From positions 248,001-312,000 of the forward strand of contig CP048721.1 of assembly GCA_022641835.1 (NCBI GenBank): a DNA stretch of 64,000 bases, given 5' to 3'. The position numbers and the translations under genes were made by a program. Source of the DNA: Petasospora fabianii. Lineage: Eukaryota > Ascomycota > Saccharomycetes > Phaffomycetales > Wickerhamomycetaceae. The notes under the pieces were generated by a model that searched no databases, was not told the DNA's origin, and was given only the letters and a program-made list of their open reading frames with translations. Position 1 is the stretch's first letter, and each line of letters opens with the position of its first letter. Below are positions 43,666 to 53,745 of the stretch, piece by piece.

Positions 43666-44173
43666 GCAAGCAGTAAACAGCAAACCTTCTACTTCATCAT
43701 CAACTTTCAAATGACATGATCAAAGGCAATCAAAGGCAATCAAAGGCAAACAAAGGCAAACAAAGGCAAACAAAGTTTGGGTTATTGTTATCGCAAAGGT
43801 ATAACGAACGTCGATGTGCGTTTTTCTACTTGTTGCGGTTTGACGGTTCGATGACGTTTCGCGAAAAAAAGGTTTGCGGTAACAGCGCGGGGATCTAAAA
43901 GAAACATTGGAATATACTAGAAATCTGGAGTACAACATTGCCTCAAATCATCATTGCCCTCCCCTTGTCTAACACAAATCTTTACAAAAAGACAAAAACA
44001 CTGTTCTGCTAGGGTCAGGGCGCTGACGAGACAGGTTTTATTTCCTAGTGTCCCAGCGCCAGCTCTCATCGTTTATCGTTTCACATCACATCACATCACA
44101 CCCCGTCATATACCCCTGCCCCTGCCCGCCTCCTCCGCAACAACACACCGCTCTGCGATGTTTACAATCGCCA
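43666..44173. other. region between the two small Ser-tailed genes
   Basis: About 508 bases with a decameric minisatellite (43721-43775), a CATCA-rich stretch (about 44086-44106) and two STRE-like CCCCT at 44113-44117 and 44119-44123, close upstream of the next gene. Confidence 0.45.
43721..43775 (+). repeat. CAAAGGCAAW decamer minisatellite
   Basis: Five perfect-length copies (two CAAAGGCAAT, three CAAAGGCAAA) plus a partial copy, starting 56 bases after the stop of the first small gene. Confidence 0.95.
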
Positions 44174-44491
44174 ATGCAGTATTTTGTGTATTGTCACTAC
44201 TTCCGAGAAAACAATCAACTTCGGGTGCTTCTCACCCTTGTCTCTGTGTTTAATGTGGAGAATAGCTCCATCGAGGTGGCAATCCAATACGCTAGGGAGT
44301 TTGTCATGCTTATAACAGAAGGTCTTGCCCCAGGAGCTCATGAAATGGATCATGTAATTGGTTCAATCAGAGAGGTATCAACTTCAAATTCATCATTATC
44401 ATCCTCCTCATCGATATCTACTTCTGGAAACAGTAGTAACAGTAATAGCAGTGAGGACATTTCAGACTCTGCGAGCTCAAGCTCAGGATAA
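44174..44491 (+). CDS. small Ser-tailed protein B (novel family)
   Basis: 105 residues when started at the ATG at 44174; the frame is open upstream to 44048 without family support. The N-terminus MQYFVYCHYFRENN aligns with the gene at 43429 (about 10 identities in the first 33 residues, several conservative). A middle segment with predicted strands and a helix follows ('IEVAIQYAREFVMLITEGLA'), then a long Ser-rich acidic tail ending in 'SNSSEDISDSASSSSG'. No recognised domain, no signal peptide. Two STRE-like sites 50-60 bases upstream suggest stress control. Confidence 0.55.
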   Translation: MQYFVYCHYFRENNQLRVLLTLVSVFNVENSSIEVAIQYAREFVMLITEGLAPGAHEMDHVIGSIREVSTSNSSLSSSSSISTSGNSSNSNSSEDISDSASSSSG

Positions 44492-44995
44492 CACACACTA
44501 AACATACATTAGATTACACAAATGTAATACAGTAACAATACAGTACAGCATGGAGTGAAACATTTTATGTGGAGTCTCCTCCAAATCCACTACACTTCCA
44601 CACGGCAAACGAAATACTACAATGCTTTCACGACGTTCATGACCATGACCACTGCTTTTCTGTCCCGCATTCTCTGTGTTAGATGTCACCCTTATTGTGA
44701 TGACATCATCACTCTGACAAATATAAACATAACGCACACACACAAATGTATTTTAGTGACTGTAGGATCCGCAGACAGACATACTTCAAGTCTTCGCGCC
44801 ACCTTCGTTTGAGACATGAGGTGAAGGGGCGAGGGAGGCGAAACTTTACAGATAGCGATTTCTCACAACTGTGCATTAAACAAGTTTCGCCACCTGTTCA
44901 GTATTTACTCGCTTGCAGTTTAATATATAAGTAACAACATCCACACACATTAAGTCTCACTCTCACATTCTGCAATCATACGCATCACCACAGAT
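44492..44995 (+). promoter_or_regulatory. promoter region of the DeSI-like gene
   Basis: About 500 bases. TATATAA at 44924-44930 lies 66 bases before the ATG at 44996. The sequence TTCGCCACC (44886-44894), reverse complement GGTGGCGAA, differs at one position from the Rpn4/PACE element GGTGGCAAA. Proteasome-type regulation is a guess. Confidence 0.4.
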
Positions 44996-45472
44996 ATGTC
45001 AGACAATGAGGAACCACAGGCACAGAAAGTACAAGTGTACGTTTATGACATCTCTCATGGACTCGCGCGTTCCCTTTCAATGGGGTTTCTCGGTATTCAA
45101 CTAGATGCTATTTATCACACGGGTATTGTGATAAATAAGACAGAATACTATTTTGATACAGAAGGTGTTACTGCTTTACCTGCTGGGACGACACGGTTTG
45201 GAATCCCACAAGAGGTTTTGGACTGTGGAGAGACGTACATCCCACAGGATGTCTTCCATGAATTCTTGGAAGATATGAAAGAAGGTAGATTTAAATTTGG
45301 AAGTTATAACGTTCTAAGGAATAATTGCAATCATTTCACTCATGACGCTTTACAGTTCCTTAATGGACAAGATCTCGATGTTAAGATCCTCAATTTACCA
45401 GAACAAGTATTAAGCTCACCTAATGGTGCTATGATTGAACAAATGTTCGGCGCCATGTCTGCACCAAGATGA
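44996..45472 (+). CDS. PPPDE/DeSI-family isopeptidase
   Basis: A 158-residue protein spanning one PPPDE (DUF862) domain. The start VYVYDISHGLARSLS is typical. The catalytic pair is visible as His41 in IYHTGIV and Cys111 in NNCNHFTHDALQFLNG. Family members remove SUMO or ubiquitin (DeSI-1 and DeSI-2), with a papain-like Cys-His dyad. The C-terminus GAMIEQMFGAM is a short helix like that in plant and yeast members. Both catalytic residues are present, so it is likely active; the substrate is unknown. Confidence 0.88.
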   Translation: MSDNEEPQAQKVQVYVYDISHGLARSLSMGFLGIQLDAIYHTGIVINKTEYYFDTEGVTALPAGTTRFGIPQEVLDCGETYIPQDVFHEFLEDMKEGRFKFGSYNVLRNNCNHFTHDALQFLNGQDLDVKILNLPEQVLSSPNGAMIEQMFGAMSAPR

Positions 45473-45792
45473 TTAGACAAAGACTTTATAGAACAAAAAA
45501 ACCAGCTGTTAATAACATTGACTGAGTAGTGGTATACAGCAAGCTGCTATTTATAGGTATAGTACAAAAGTTGTAATGTTTGGCACACGTAGGAATCAAA
45601 CCATCATCATCAGAGACCCAGCACTGAGATGAAAAAACAAACAAACAAACAAACAAATTGAATAAAAGCAAAGCAAAGTTATCATATTTCAAGGAGAAGA
45701 CACAAGACACAAGGCATAATCACTCGAATGAAAAGAAAAAGAAAAAAGACAAATTAAAGAGTGGAGGACAAGGTTATCCATTTACATCGTGT
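45473..45792. other. convergent 3' region of the DeSI and PWWP genes
   Basis: About 320 bases with an (AAAC)n microsatellite at 45635-45657 and A-rich sequence near 45730-45757. No gene seen. Confidence 0.4.
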
Positions 45793-46941
45793 TCAAGCAT
45801 CAGCGACAACGGTATCACCATTGGTCACAACAGTGTTTAAAGTCTCATCCTTTAACGTATCATCTTTAGTAGTAACATCATCACCTTTTGATTCCACAAC
45901 AGGTGTATTTGTTTCCTCATCCTTAACTTTTTGAGACTTTGTGCTTGCCACTTCATTCTTCGCCTCCAAATTTTCTTCAGCAGCGACAGATGTGTTTGGC
46001 GTATCACCATGTTTCTCGATTCTCAACTCCTCAATCAGATCCTGCCATTGTAAGGCCAAACGTTCAGCTCTTTCATGAAACTTGAAATCTTCAGCTCTCT
46101 TGAGTGCAGGAACACGAGCAATGCCCTTCATAACCTTGTGTAATTTACACTGTGCCAATATCGCCTTTGTCATCTTTTGTGCGTTTTTCTCCAACCCACT
46201 AAGATCTTCAGACGCTTCTCTCATCGTAGCATCATCTGGTGGAGTCTCTCTTTGCAATAACTTCTTTTGAAGGTTATAACGAAACTTGTAAAACTTCTTT
46301 TCAAGATTATCATCAGAGTCATCGGCTGAAGATTCTTCCGATTTGATCCCTTCCAATTTTGACGCATCACTCTCCTCACCATCAAGCTTTGGTGTAGATC
46401 TTGCTGATGATTTCGTTGTCTTTGATTTCTTACCACCGTTTGTTTCCTTCTTAATTGACGCCTTACGCTTGAGTCCTGGTGTACTTGTTGTAGATGAGTT
46501 GGTGTTGGTTTCTTGCTTAGTCTTTGAACTACCGGAAAGTGTATCCGGCATAGGAATCTCATCTGTCTCCTTGTATGTGCTAGTCTCAATGAGCATCTCT
46601 TTGTATCCTTCAAACTCAGCAAGTTCTTCAAATGCACCTTGACGATCGCCACCGAGCTGAGCATACTCAATAGCTTGCTCTTTAGTTAGTTTGAAGACTT
46701 TGTTCTCTGGAACAACACCAAAGTTTCGATCACCAAAGAAGAACACATAGACATATGGGATTTTTTTGTTCTTTATCTCCTTTTTCAACTCTTTAACGAT
46801 AGTTGGATCGTTTTCGATGTGTTCATCGGCAACAGCGACCGAGGGCCATGGCTGCCATGAGGCATATTTCGCCAGCACAAAATCACCTGGTTTAAGTGAT
46901 TCTTTCTTGACTGGTTCAAGCTTTATCACTGGTTTAGCCAT
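45793..46941 (-). CDS. IOC4: PWWP-domain chromatin protein, Ioc4-like
   Basis: A 382-residue protein. The N-terminal PWWP domain (about 17-90) starts 'LKPGDFVLAKYASWQPWPSV' and continues with VYVFFFGDRNFGVV, which closes the barrel. A basic Ser/Thr linker (KRKASIKKETNGGKKSK) follows, then a helical block (about 213-310, 'KFYKFRYNLQKKLLQRE', 'AILAQCKLHKVMKGIARVPA') resembling a LEDGF/IBD- or TFIIS-N-like fold, and an acidic tail. PWWP domains read H3K36 methylation. Among budding yeasts the obvious match is Ioc4, which brings the Isw1b remodeller to transcribed genes. The symbol is therefore moderately confident; another PWWP protein is possible. Confidence 0.72.
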   Translation of the reverse strand: MAKPVIKLEPVKKESLKPGDFVLAKYASWQPWPSVAVADEHIENDPTIVKELKKEIKNKKIPYVYVFFFGDRNFGVVPENKVFKLTKEQAIEYAQLGGDRQGAFEELAEFEGYKEMLIETSTYKETDEIPMPDTLSGSSKTKQETNTNSSTTSTPGLKRKASIKKETNGGKKSKTTKSSARSTPKLDGEESDASKLEGIKSEESSADDSDDNLEKKFYKFRYNLQKKLLQRETPPDDATMREASEDLSGLEKNAQKMTKAILAQCKLHKVMKGIARVPALKRAEDFKFHERAERLALQWQDLIEELRIEKHGDTPNTSVAAEENLEAKNEVASTKSQKVKDEETNTPVVESKGDDVTTKDDTLKDETLNTVVTNGDTVVADA

Positions 46942-48158
46942 TGTCTTGGAGAGTTAAAGAATGGTGTGTTGTGGTGTGTTATTTGAGATGGTGGTGAACG
47001 TGGTGGAGAGGTAGAAGGCCAAGAAACTTGTGAACAAGGTGGGATGCAACTAGTTCAAATTATGGCGAGCCCAACGAGATCAATTCACCTTTTGACTGGT
47101 CTTGAATGTATTTTAACTCCTCAATTGGACACACAGAGCAAAATGAACGCGTGGTTAGAGGTGGAGTTGCTGTGGGAAGACGCGTGAGTGTAAATGTAGT
47201 TGAGAGCGCGTATAAGTGTTTCTGAGTTGTGAAGAAGTTTGAAAAGGCTGTTTCAATTGACAAGAAGGGAATCTTTTTATTACTGTCAAAGTTGTCAACC
47301 AACAGCTATGCTGTGTGTGATGTAAACGTAATCCAGGATGCTTATTCGGAACATGGTTCCAGTCTTCCGCCCTTGGTGGATTTTGTCGAATTTCTACCAA
47401 CTTCGCGCCAACTGTGACTGGACTGGGCCACGTCGCGGGGATATACCGCCAACCTGTGGAGGTAGGGGGTCACCTAGACAAAACACACATTAGAATCAGC
47501 CATTGACACCTCTGTCGACACGTCTATACAAAAAGCAGACTACATTGTTCCTTTATTTCTATATCACAAGAAACCATTAACCATTTCAAAATTCTTATGT
47601 TCAGCCCCCCAGTGATTGTAGTGTTGGCATTGGCATTACCTGTCACCTTAACTACAGAGGAGAACCAACAGGCATTGGCCAGTGTCCTTCTTTGCCGTCT
47701 TTAGGAATAGTAGACATCGTCAAATAATCTTAACTTTTCCCATAGAAGGATGGATTTACATTGCCAATCATGGTTCATAATGACTATTTCCCTCTACTGC
47801 AAGAGGCTGCCAGAAGTTGAGAAAGTTGAAGGGGATGGGTAGGTGTTCCACTTAAACATGTCAACTAGTGCTTAAGAGCTAATACACCTTTATATTAAGC
47901 TACACGTGATAGCTCACGTGACTTATTTTTTTTCGCGAACTGAAAAACGACCAACTGTGTGTCTCGAGCTTCAGACGCGCCCAAACAAAAGAAGTCGCCA
48001 CTGAGATTGCCCCCAATATATTTTAAATAGTATTCAATTGGATCCCGCACACATCTACCTCTTACTTATTCTCATAGACGTTAACAGTCAAATCCTCCTG
48101 TTATCATCTATAAATACCCAATTTTCACACGACCACACATATCCCATTATTATTATAA
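46942..48158. other. divergent region between the PWWP gene and RPN11
   Basis: About 1.2 kb. Two CACGTG boxes at 47903-47908 and 47915-47920 lie 12 bp apart, about 240 bases before RPN11. A 35-codon ATG frame at 47597-47704 starts with a hydrophobic stretch (FSPPVIVVLALALP) but has no other support. A minus-strand frame at 47060-47302 opens with TTG and looks like chance. Confidence 0.4.
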
Positions 48159-49088
48159 ATGCAGAGACTTCAAAGACTCTTGGGCTCCGGTGGTCTCGGT
48201 GGTGCTCCTCCAGCAGATGGACCAGTGATTGATAACAAGGAAACTGTGTACATATCATCTTTAGCTCTTCTCAAGATGCTTAAACATGGTCGTGCTGGTG
48301 TTCCAATGGAAGTTATGGGTCTTATGCTTGGTGAATTTGTTGATGATTACACCGTTCATGTCATTGATGTATTTGCCATGCCTCAAAGTGGTACTGGTGT
48401 TTCCGTTGAAGCTGTTGATGACGTTTTCCAAACAAGAATGATGGATATGTTAAGACAGACCGGGAGAGATCAGATGGTTGTGGGCTGGTACCATTCCCAC
48501 CCTGGTTTCGGTTGTTGGTTGTCCAGCACCGATATTAACACACAACAATCTTTTGAACAGCTTAATCCAAGAGCCATTGCCGTTGTCGTTGATCCAATAC
48601 AATCGGTTAAGGGTAAAGTTGTCATTGATGCATTCAGACTTATCAGCTCTAGTACTTTGATGATGGGTCAAGAACCAAGACAAACAACTTCCAACGTGGG
48701 ACATTTGAACAAACCATCGATCCAGGCATTGATTCATGGATTGAACCGTCATTACTATTCTCTCAACATTGATTATCACAAGACCCCATTAGAGACAAAC
48801 ATGCTTTTGAACTTGCATAAGAAAGAATGGCAATCCGGTCTAACATTGAACGATTATGATCATAAGGAGAAACATAACGCTGAAGCTGCTACGCAAATGG
48901 TGAAGATTGCTGAACAATATGTGAAGAGAGTTGAAGAAGAGAAGGATTTGTCCGAGGAACAATTAAAGACAAGATATGTCGGTGAACAGGACCCAAAGAA
49001 GCACTTACTTGAAACAGCTGAAGGTATGATTGAAGAGAACGTTGTTAGTGTCTTGACTGGTGCTGTTGATTCGATTGCCATCAAATGA
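48159..49088 (+). CDS. RPN11: 26S proteasome lid deubiquitinase Rpn11
   Basis: A 309-residue protein nearly colinear with yeast Rpn11 (306). The JAMM metalloprotease motif is complete: Glu51 in [12 protein letters not shown], then His112, His114 and Asp125 in '[20 protein letters not shown]'. The C-terminal helices ([20 protein letters not shown]) bind the lid bundle. It removes ubiquitin chains from substrates as they enter the proteasome. The first residues [10 protein letters not shown] and GGLGGAPP agree with the family, so the ATG at 48159 is the start. It converges with SAD1, the same pairing as YFR004W-YFR005C in S. cerevisiae. Confidence 0.98.
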   Translation: MQRLQRLLGSGGLGGAPPADGPVIDNKETVYISSLALLKMLKHGRAGVPMEVMGLMLGEFVDDYTVHVIDVFAMPQSGTGVSVEAVDDVFQTRMMDMLRQTGRDQMVVGWYHSHPGFGCWLSSTDINTQQSFEQLNPRAIAVVVDPIQSVKGKVVIDAFRLISSSTLMMGQEPRQTTSNVGHLNKPSIQALIHGLNRHYYSLNIDYHKTPLETNMLLNLHKKEWQSGLTLNDYDHKEKHNAEAATQMVKIAEQYVKRVEEEKDLSEEQLKTRYVGEQDPKKHLLETAEGMIEENVVSVLTGAVDSIAIK

Positions 49089-49204
49089 TCCATCCGCAAT
49101 TCATCTTATTTGCATCTCGCTTCCTTTTTTTGAATGTACATCTCAATTGTATACTACTAAGTTTGCATTGTAGCTAAATCGTTCATTCATAAAATAGTTG
49201 ATCA

Positions 49205-50614
49205 TCATTTGATTCTCTCCCAAAGCTGTAAACAAGTCTCACCAAGGAACAAATATGCTTCCTCTTTCTTCTCCACTTTCAAATCCTTGATTTCAACCCA
49301 TTCATCTTGACTCTTTCTCAATTGAACCTTCCAACTACTGCCATCATCCTTGTTAAGCTCATCACTCTGTTTCAACTCATGCACGATGTTACTAACTAGT
49401 CTATACTTGACTTTGCCCTCATCAAATTCAATCTCGAGCGGGAATTGCACAATGGTTTGGTTACGATCTTTAACGGAGAGTGGGATGCTAAGGCTCTTGT
49501 CACGGAAACGCGGAATGTCAAGGATTAGGAATGATGGATACTTGAGGATCTTATACGTTTGTACCGTGGTTCCTGTGTGTGTCTCTGTGATTCCATCGTA
49601 TTTGGAGAGTAACGTTTGTAGAGAGATTTGAGGAATTTCGTGAACGCCTGATTTGGACTTGAAGAGGGAACTGGCTGGAAGATCAAGTGTCAGGATCCAG
49701 AATTTTGTAGTGGTAACTGTTGATGTCGATGTTGATGTAACTTGAAGTTTCCCCTGTATGGTACTAAAGACTGATGTCTTGGTGGTTGGATCTGTGAAGG
49801 ATTTGTGTAGTGTGTTGAGTAGCCAGAGCAGGAAATCCCTTGGTGGCTTTTGCTCCGATATTGTAAATTTTTTATTCGAGATAACACCAATCAGTTGAAG
49901 TAACTCATGTGGAGATATGTGATTCTTGAACAAACGTGGAGACCAAAGTTTCTTAACAAAGATGGTGAAGGCTTTATTCAATTCATTCTTCGGTATATGT
50001 TTATCATTATCACTGGACAAGAGACAAAAATCTCTCACTGACTTGATATGTGAAACTAATTGTAACACGACATTAGCATAATCGTTCATCTTTATATCAT
50101 TGAGTCCGACAAAGCCAGGCGAATAAGTGACACCACTAAGATCTCTCGCCTGTATCGTGGTGAGTTTCTTTAAGTCATCCTTGTTGTATGTTGGATTGAT
50201 GGCATACTTGATATCATCAAGTAGTGAGTTCTCCACAATTTTGTTCTCTGGAAGAAGATACACTTTCAAAGTGTTGAAATTGATAAAGACGTGGTGATCT
50301 TCATTAACTGAATGGAAGTAAGCTGGGGAAGATTTACCACGTCCTTGGAAGTATTTACCACATGTGAGACAACCATAGATGTTAACATTTGAAAGGGTGA
50401 CACTACAGAGTTTTTCAAAATCAAAATCTAGACGTTTGCGGTCAATTGTGTCAAGATAGAGGTTTTCAAGTGCTTGTTGATGAGTTTGTTGTGATGATGG
50501 GGATTGTATTGCAGGCGGCGATGGAGAAGCGGATGGAGAAGCGGATGTTGTTAGACGTTGACGCTTGGGTGAATCTGTGGGTATTTCGGATGATGAAATT
50601 GGTCGCTTTGTCAT
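49205..50614 (-). CDS. SAD1: tri-snRNP factor Sad1 (USP39 family)
   Basis: A 469-residue protein. A Ser/Pro-rich start is followed by a UBP-type zinc finger (about 65-125; 'NVNIYGCLTCGKYFQGRGKS' and HSVNEDHHVFINF), then an inactive ubiquitin-hydrolase fold beginning PGFVGLNDIKMNDYANVVLQ. The position of the catalytic Cys in active USPs is occupied by Asp/Tyr, as expected for Sad1/USP39, a pseudo-enzyme needed for splicing and tri-snRNP stability. The ending LFLGETCLQLWERI is typical. The gap to RPN11 is 116 bases tail to tail. Confidence 0.92.
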   Translation of the reverse strand: MTKRPISSSEIPTDSPKRQRLTTSASPSASPSPPAIQSPSSQQTHQQALENLYLDTIDRKRLDFDFEKLCSVTLSNVNIYGCLTCGKYFQGRGKSSPAYFHSVNEDHHVFINFNTLKVYLLPENKIVENSLLDDIKYAINPTYNKDDLKKLTTIQARDLSGVTYSPGFVGLNDIKMNDYANVVLQLVSHIKSVRDFCLLSSDNDKHIPKNELNKAFTIFVKKLWSPRLFKNHISPHELLQLIGVISNKKFTISEQKPPRDFLLWLLNTLHKSFTDPTTKTSVFSTIQGKLQVTSTSTSTVTTTKFWILTLDLPASSLFKSKSGVHEIPQISLQTLLSKYDGITETHTGTTVQTYKILKYPSFLILDIPRFRDKSLSIPLSVKDRNQTIVQFPLEIEFDEGKVKYRLVSNIVHELKQSDELNKDDGSSWKVQLRKSQDEWVEIKDLKVEKKEEAYLFLGETCLQLWERIK

Positions 50615-52037
50615 TATGAATAATGATTATATTGCTTACTGCACATCATACAGAAGAGCGTGTTGATGGTTCTTGATCATTCTCTTTGTTGATGCCGCTT
50701 GAGTTAACAAAAAAATTCGCGACGCACGAGATGTTAGGTTTAAGTTTTTTTTTTTTTATTATGTTTTTTTTTTCTTTTTTATTTTTATTTTTCCCCTCTA
50801 CGCATCAAATAATGTCTTTAATCTTTAGAGAAGTTGCAATGTAACCTTATTGTTAATCATAGAAGCAGGATAGAAACATGTTGGAGAAAGTTCCGTTATT
50901 TTTGCCTTCTTCCTGAAAGGATAGCTTGGATCCAAACTCAGCGCATCTGAGATGTCGGTGATTAAATTGTTAAAAAAAGTTTAAGGTCGGGGGGCGGGGT
51001 AACCCCGAGGACTCTTTAGCTGTCACGAATAGTTACATCGGGAGCAGCCATGCGTGTGCCCACTAAGTAAAGTCCATCAACATGACAAAAGGAATGTTCT
51101 AAAAAACCACAAAAAAGACCCCCACCAAAACTAGGTGTATGTACTACGAATGAGCTGCATATCTTGTCCAGTGTGTTTAAGCGAGAAGAGCCAAGCATTC
51201 TAGATGATTGCTGGTTGCTAGTAGTGTAACCAAGGATGTTATCCTCGTATTAACGCACGACAGCTGTCAAAGCTTATCAGCTAGCAACCTCACATGAGAG
51301 TACGGTAGGTTGAATGTACCCGTGAGCCGGTAAGGCAACTAAGTGTGCCCTGGCTAAGTGTACATCGGTATGACAGCGACCCACTGACCCGCTCTTTCCC
51401 TCCCCACACAACTTGGACCACCTATCCGTAACCGCCGTTATTGGCTGTTCTGCTGACCTGATTAGTGGGTAAGGAAAAGCAAATTAAAGATGTTTTGTGT
51501 TTTATGTGTCTGTTTCATCTGTTCCAATATTCTTTAACTTTCTTCAAGGCTTGGCCGCCTTCCCGATCTGCAATCGTAGTAGCGCTGTTTAGAACTGTAG
51601 CGCCTATCAACTTACCTCTTAACAAAAACACACAGTCTTTTAACCGGAGGTAAGCGGGAACAAGGACGGTTGACAATGACTTTCGCGCCACTCGTTGGAT
51701 CTTACGGTCTTAACGGTAGAGGTGACCCATTAAATCCGAGCGGGTGTTCGCGAACGCTTCGCTAATGCCGAGATGAATGGCTTATCGGCCGAAAGATTAC
51801 CTGAACAAGGACTGGTAAAGACTGGGGGATGCAGTAGATCCGAAAATGCGATCGGCCGATAGATGATGCGATGAATGATCTATGACGAAATCTCGTCTGT
51901 AGCTTTGTTGAGTTCATATGTATGATACGTTCCATCATACAACTTGTAAACTAGAACGCGTAAGCCGTGCTATCTGGACCGATGTTCTGTGACCAACGTG
52001 CGGGTGCAGCACTAATAAGGTAAAGGTAAAAAAAAAA

Positions 52038-52168
52038 ACACACACACACACACACAGATAACGTGGTACGATTGTCAAAAAAGTTCGCTATGTGTTATTG
52101 TCTCCATTATCTGTATATATGTGTGTATGTGTGTAGGTGTGTGTGTATGTGTGTGTGTATGTGTGTAC
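52038..52168. repeat. (AC)n and TG-rich tracts, inverted pair
   Basis: (AC)9 at 52038-52056 and a GTGTGTATGT-rich tract at 52112-52168 on the same strand, separated by about 55 bases. They are complementary and could pair as a hairpin. Confidence 0.85.
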
Positions 52169-53739
52169 GATTAAAAACTTCAACTTTGGAGTTTCTCTGT
52201 TTCCGATGTATGTCAAGTTGTGGAGTCGAGAAAGATTGGAGTTTTGGCCGCTCGGTAGAAAACCGCACTGCAGCCGGGCGCCTCACCACTAACCGTTCAC
52301 GGCCGAACGAGCAAAGAATCCAATATGTCATAATTCCGTCATATTTTACGGTCATGTTACAAGTCGGTTGAAACAAAGAAAGAACAGGCCATTACTAGGT
52401 CCTATCTAAAAATGGGGTTAAAGGTTTCCTCAAATGTAATCGTAATGAGGCCAGCCGGGTGCATACAACGAACGATGACTGGATAATAACAGTAGTCCCG
52501 CGGAAGTTCCCCTTCCAGACGCTATGGGGCACTTGTGTTATGAGAAACGGCTGAAGGGCAGCCTTCTTTTTTTCAAATGCAAGCGGAGTACACATATCAA
52601 GTGGCGCTAGAGAAGATAAAATATCTCACACGGCTGGAACTTGTTGCTGGTGTTTGCATTTAATGAAGCGCGTTAAACGTAGATGATAGGTACAGATTGT
52701 AGTAAATGACAGGAAACCAAGAAACTGTGTTTGCTAACTGACATAGTTGTTGACTGCATGAGGTCTACGAGGGTAGTGTCTTGACCAGCTAGCGAAAGCG
52801 CTGGTGATTCCAGAATAGGTCTAAGAGAAGGCCCAGAATGGTCATGATGTTGAATCTCTTAAAGGACAGCATAGGTCCCACAATAGGCAAAATAGGACGT
52901 CTAATCAACAACTGCACAAGAGGATTCTCGTGCAATGTTATTAATCTTTAGTATAGTAATTGATGGAGTGGGGTCTAGTTGTAACGTGTGCATATACTCT
53001 CTCATGACGTTTGCGCGCTAAAAGATGTTGCTGCTTCATGGTAACTTAATCGGGTGAAAGCCCCGGTTGACAGCACGGCACTTCAATTAAAAAGACAGAT
53101 GCAGTGTTGTTGTTGTTGTTGCTGTCTAAAGATTGGCAATCGGTAGTGTTATCATAACATTAGAACTTGACCAGAACCAGAATCAAAGTCGGACTTTTGT
53201 TGTCTCTTTGAAAATGTTGCATCCGTAGGTGGAGTCAGGTGCGTCAAGCAAATCAAACGTTGTGCACAATAGGCATACAAGCACACAGCGTCGTTGATCA
53301 TTCTTGGCTTTCACTTATATGGGTTTGAAGCTCTAGTAAAGTAACCTTAGCGGCATCCTTAGATTTTTGCCTAGACACCTTATAGGATGTTCCCAGTCCA
53401 GTCATCAATGTGATTTGGAATAAATCACTAATGCTTAGTTCTTGTGTATGTATGAGGCCGTGAGGTGGAATGGAAAAAAATTCAGGTGAGACACATTAAG
53501 ATAGTTAACGCATAAAAGCCCATCCTACGTTTACGTCTTTGTATTTATTTTTTGCCCAAAAGTTCCATAGTGTTCCGCCGTTTGGTTGTTAGTGAGGATT
53601 AGTGAGCGTGGCCCTGATGCGGCTTCCCGGCTCGGCCCGGCCCCATGAGCCGAAAACAGCGCTCACGGCCGGGACGCGCTCTTTTCGTTCGTGCACTTGA
53701 CATCATAGCCCGGTAGTGAACAATACGCGGGGCCGTCCA

Positions 53740-53745
53740 TATAAA
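53740..53745 (+). promoter_or_regulatory. TATA box of the Zn2Cys6 gene
   Basis: TATAAA 369 bases before the ATG at 54114. From about 53800 to the start codon there is no ATG, consistent with a long unblocked 5' leader. The ATG at 53754 is only 9 bases after the TATA and is probably not transcribed. Confidence 0.5.

Noticed and set aside
47597-47704. 35-codon frame starting with a hydrophobic stretch
   Set aside because: Too short to judge and without promoter or family support; kept only as a note in the intergenic entry.
52063-52371. 102-codon frame in the long intergenic region
   Set aside because: It begins with ATG but much of it is a translation of the TG repeat (VCVC-type sequence), with no independent coding support.
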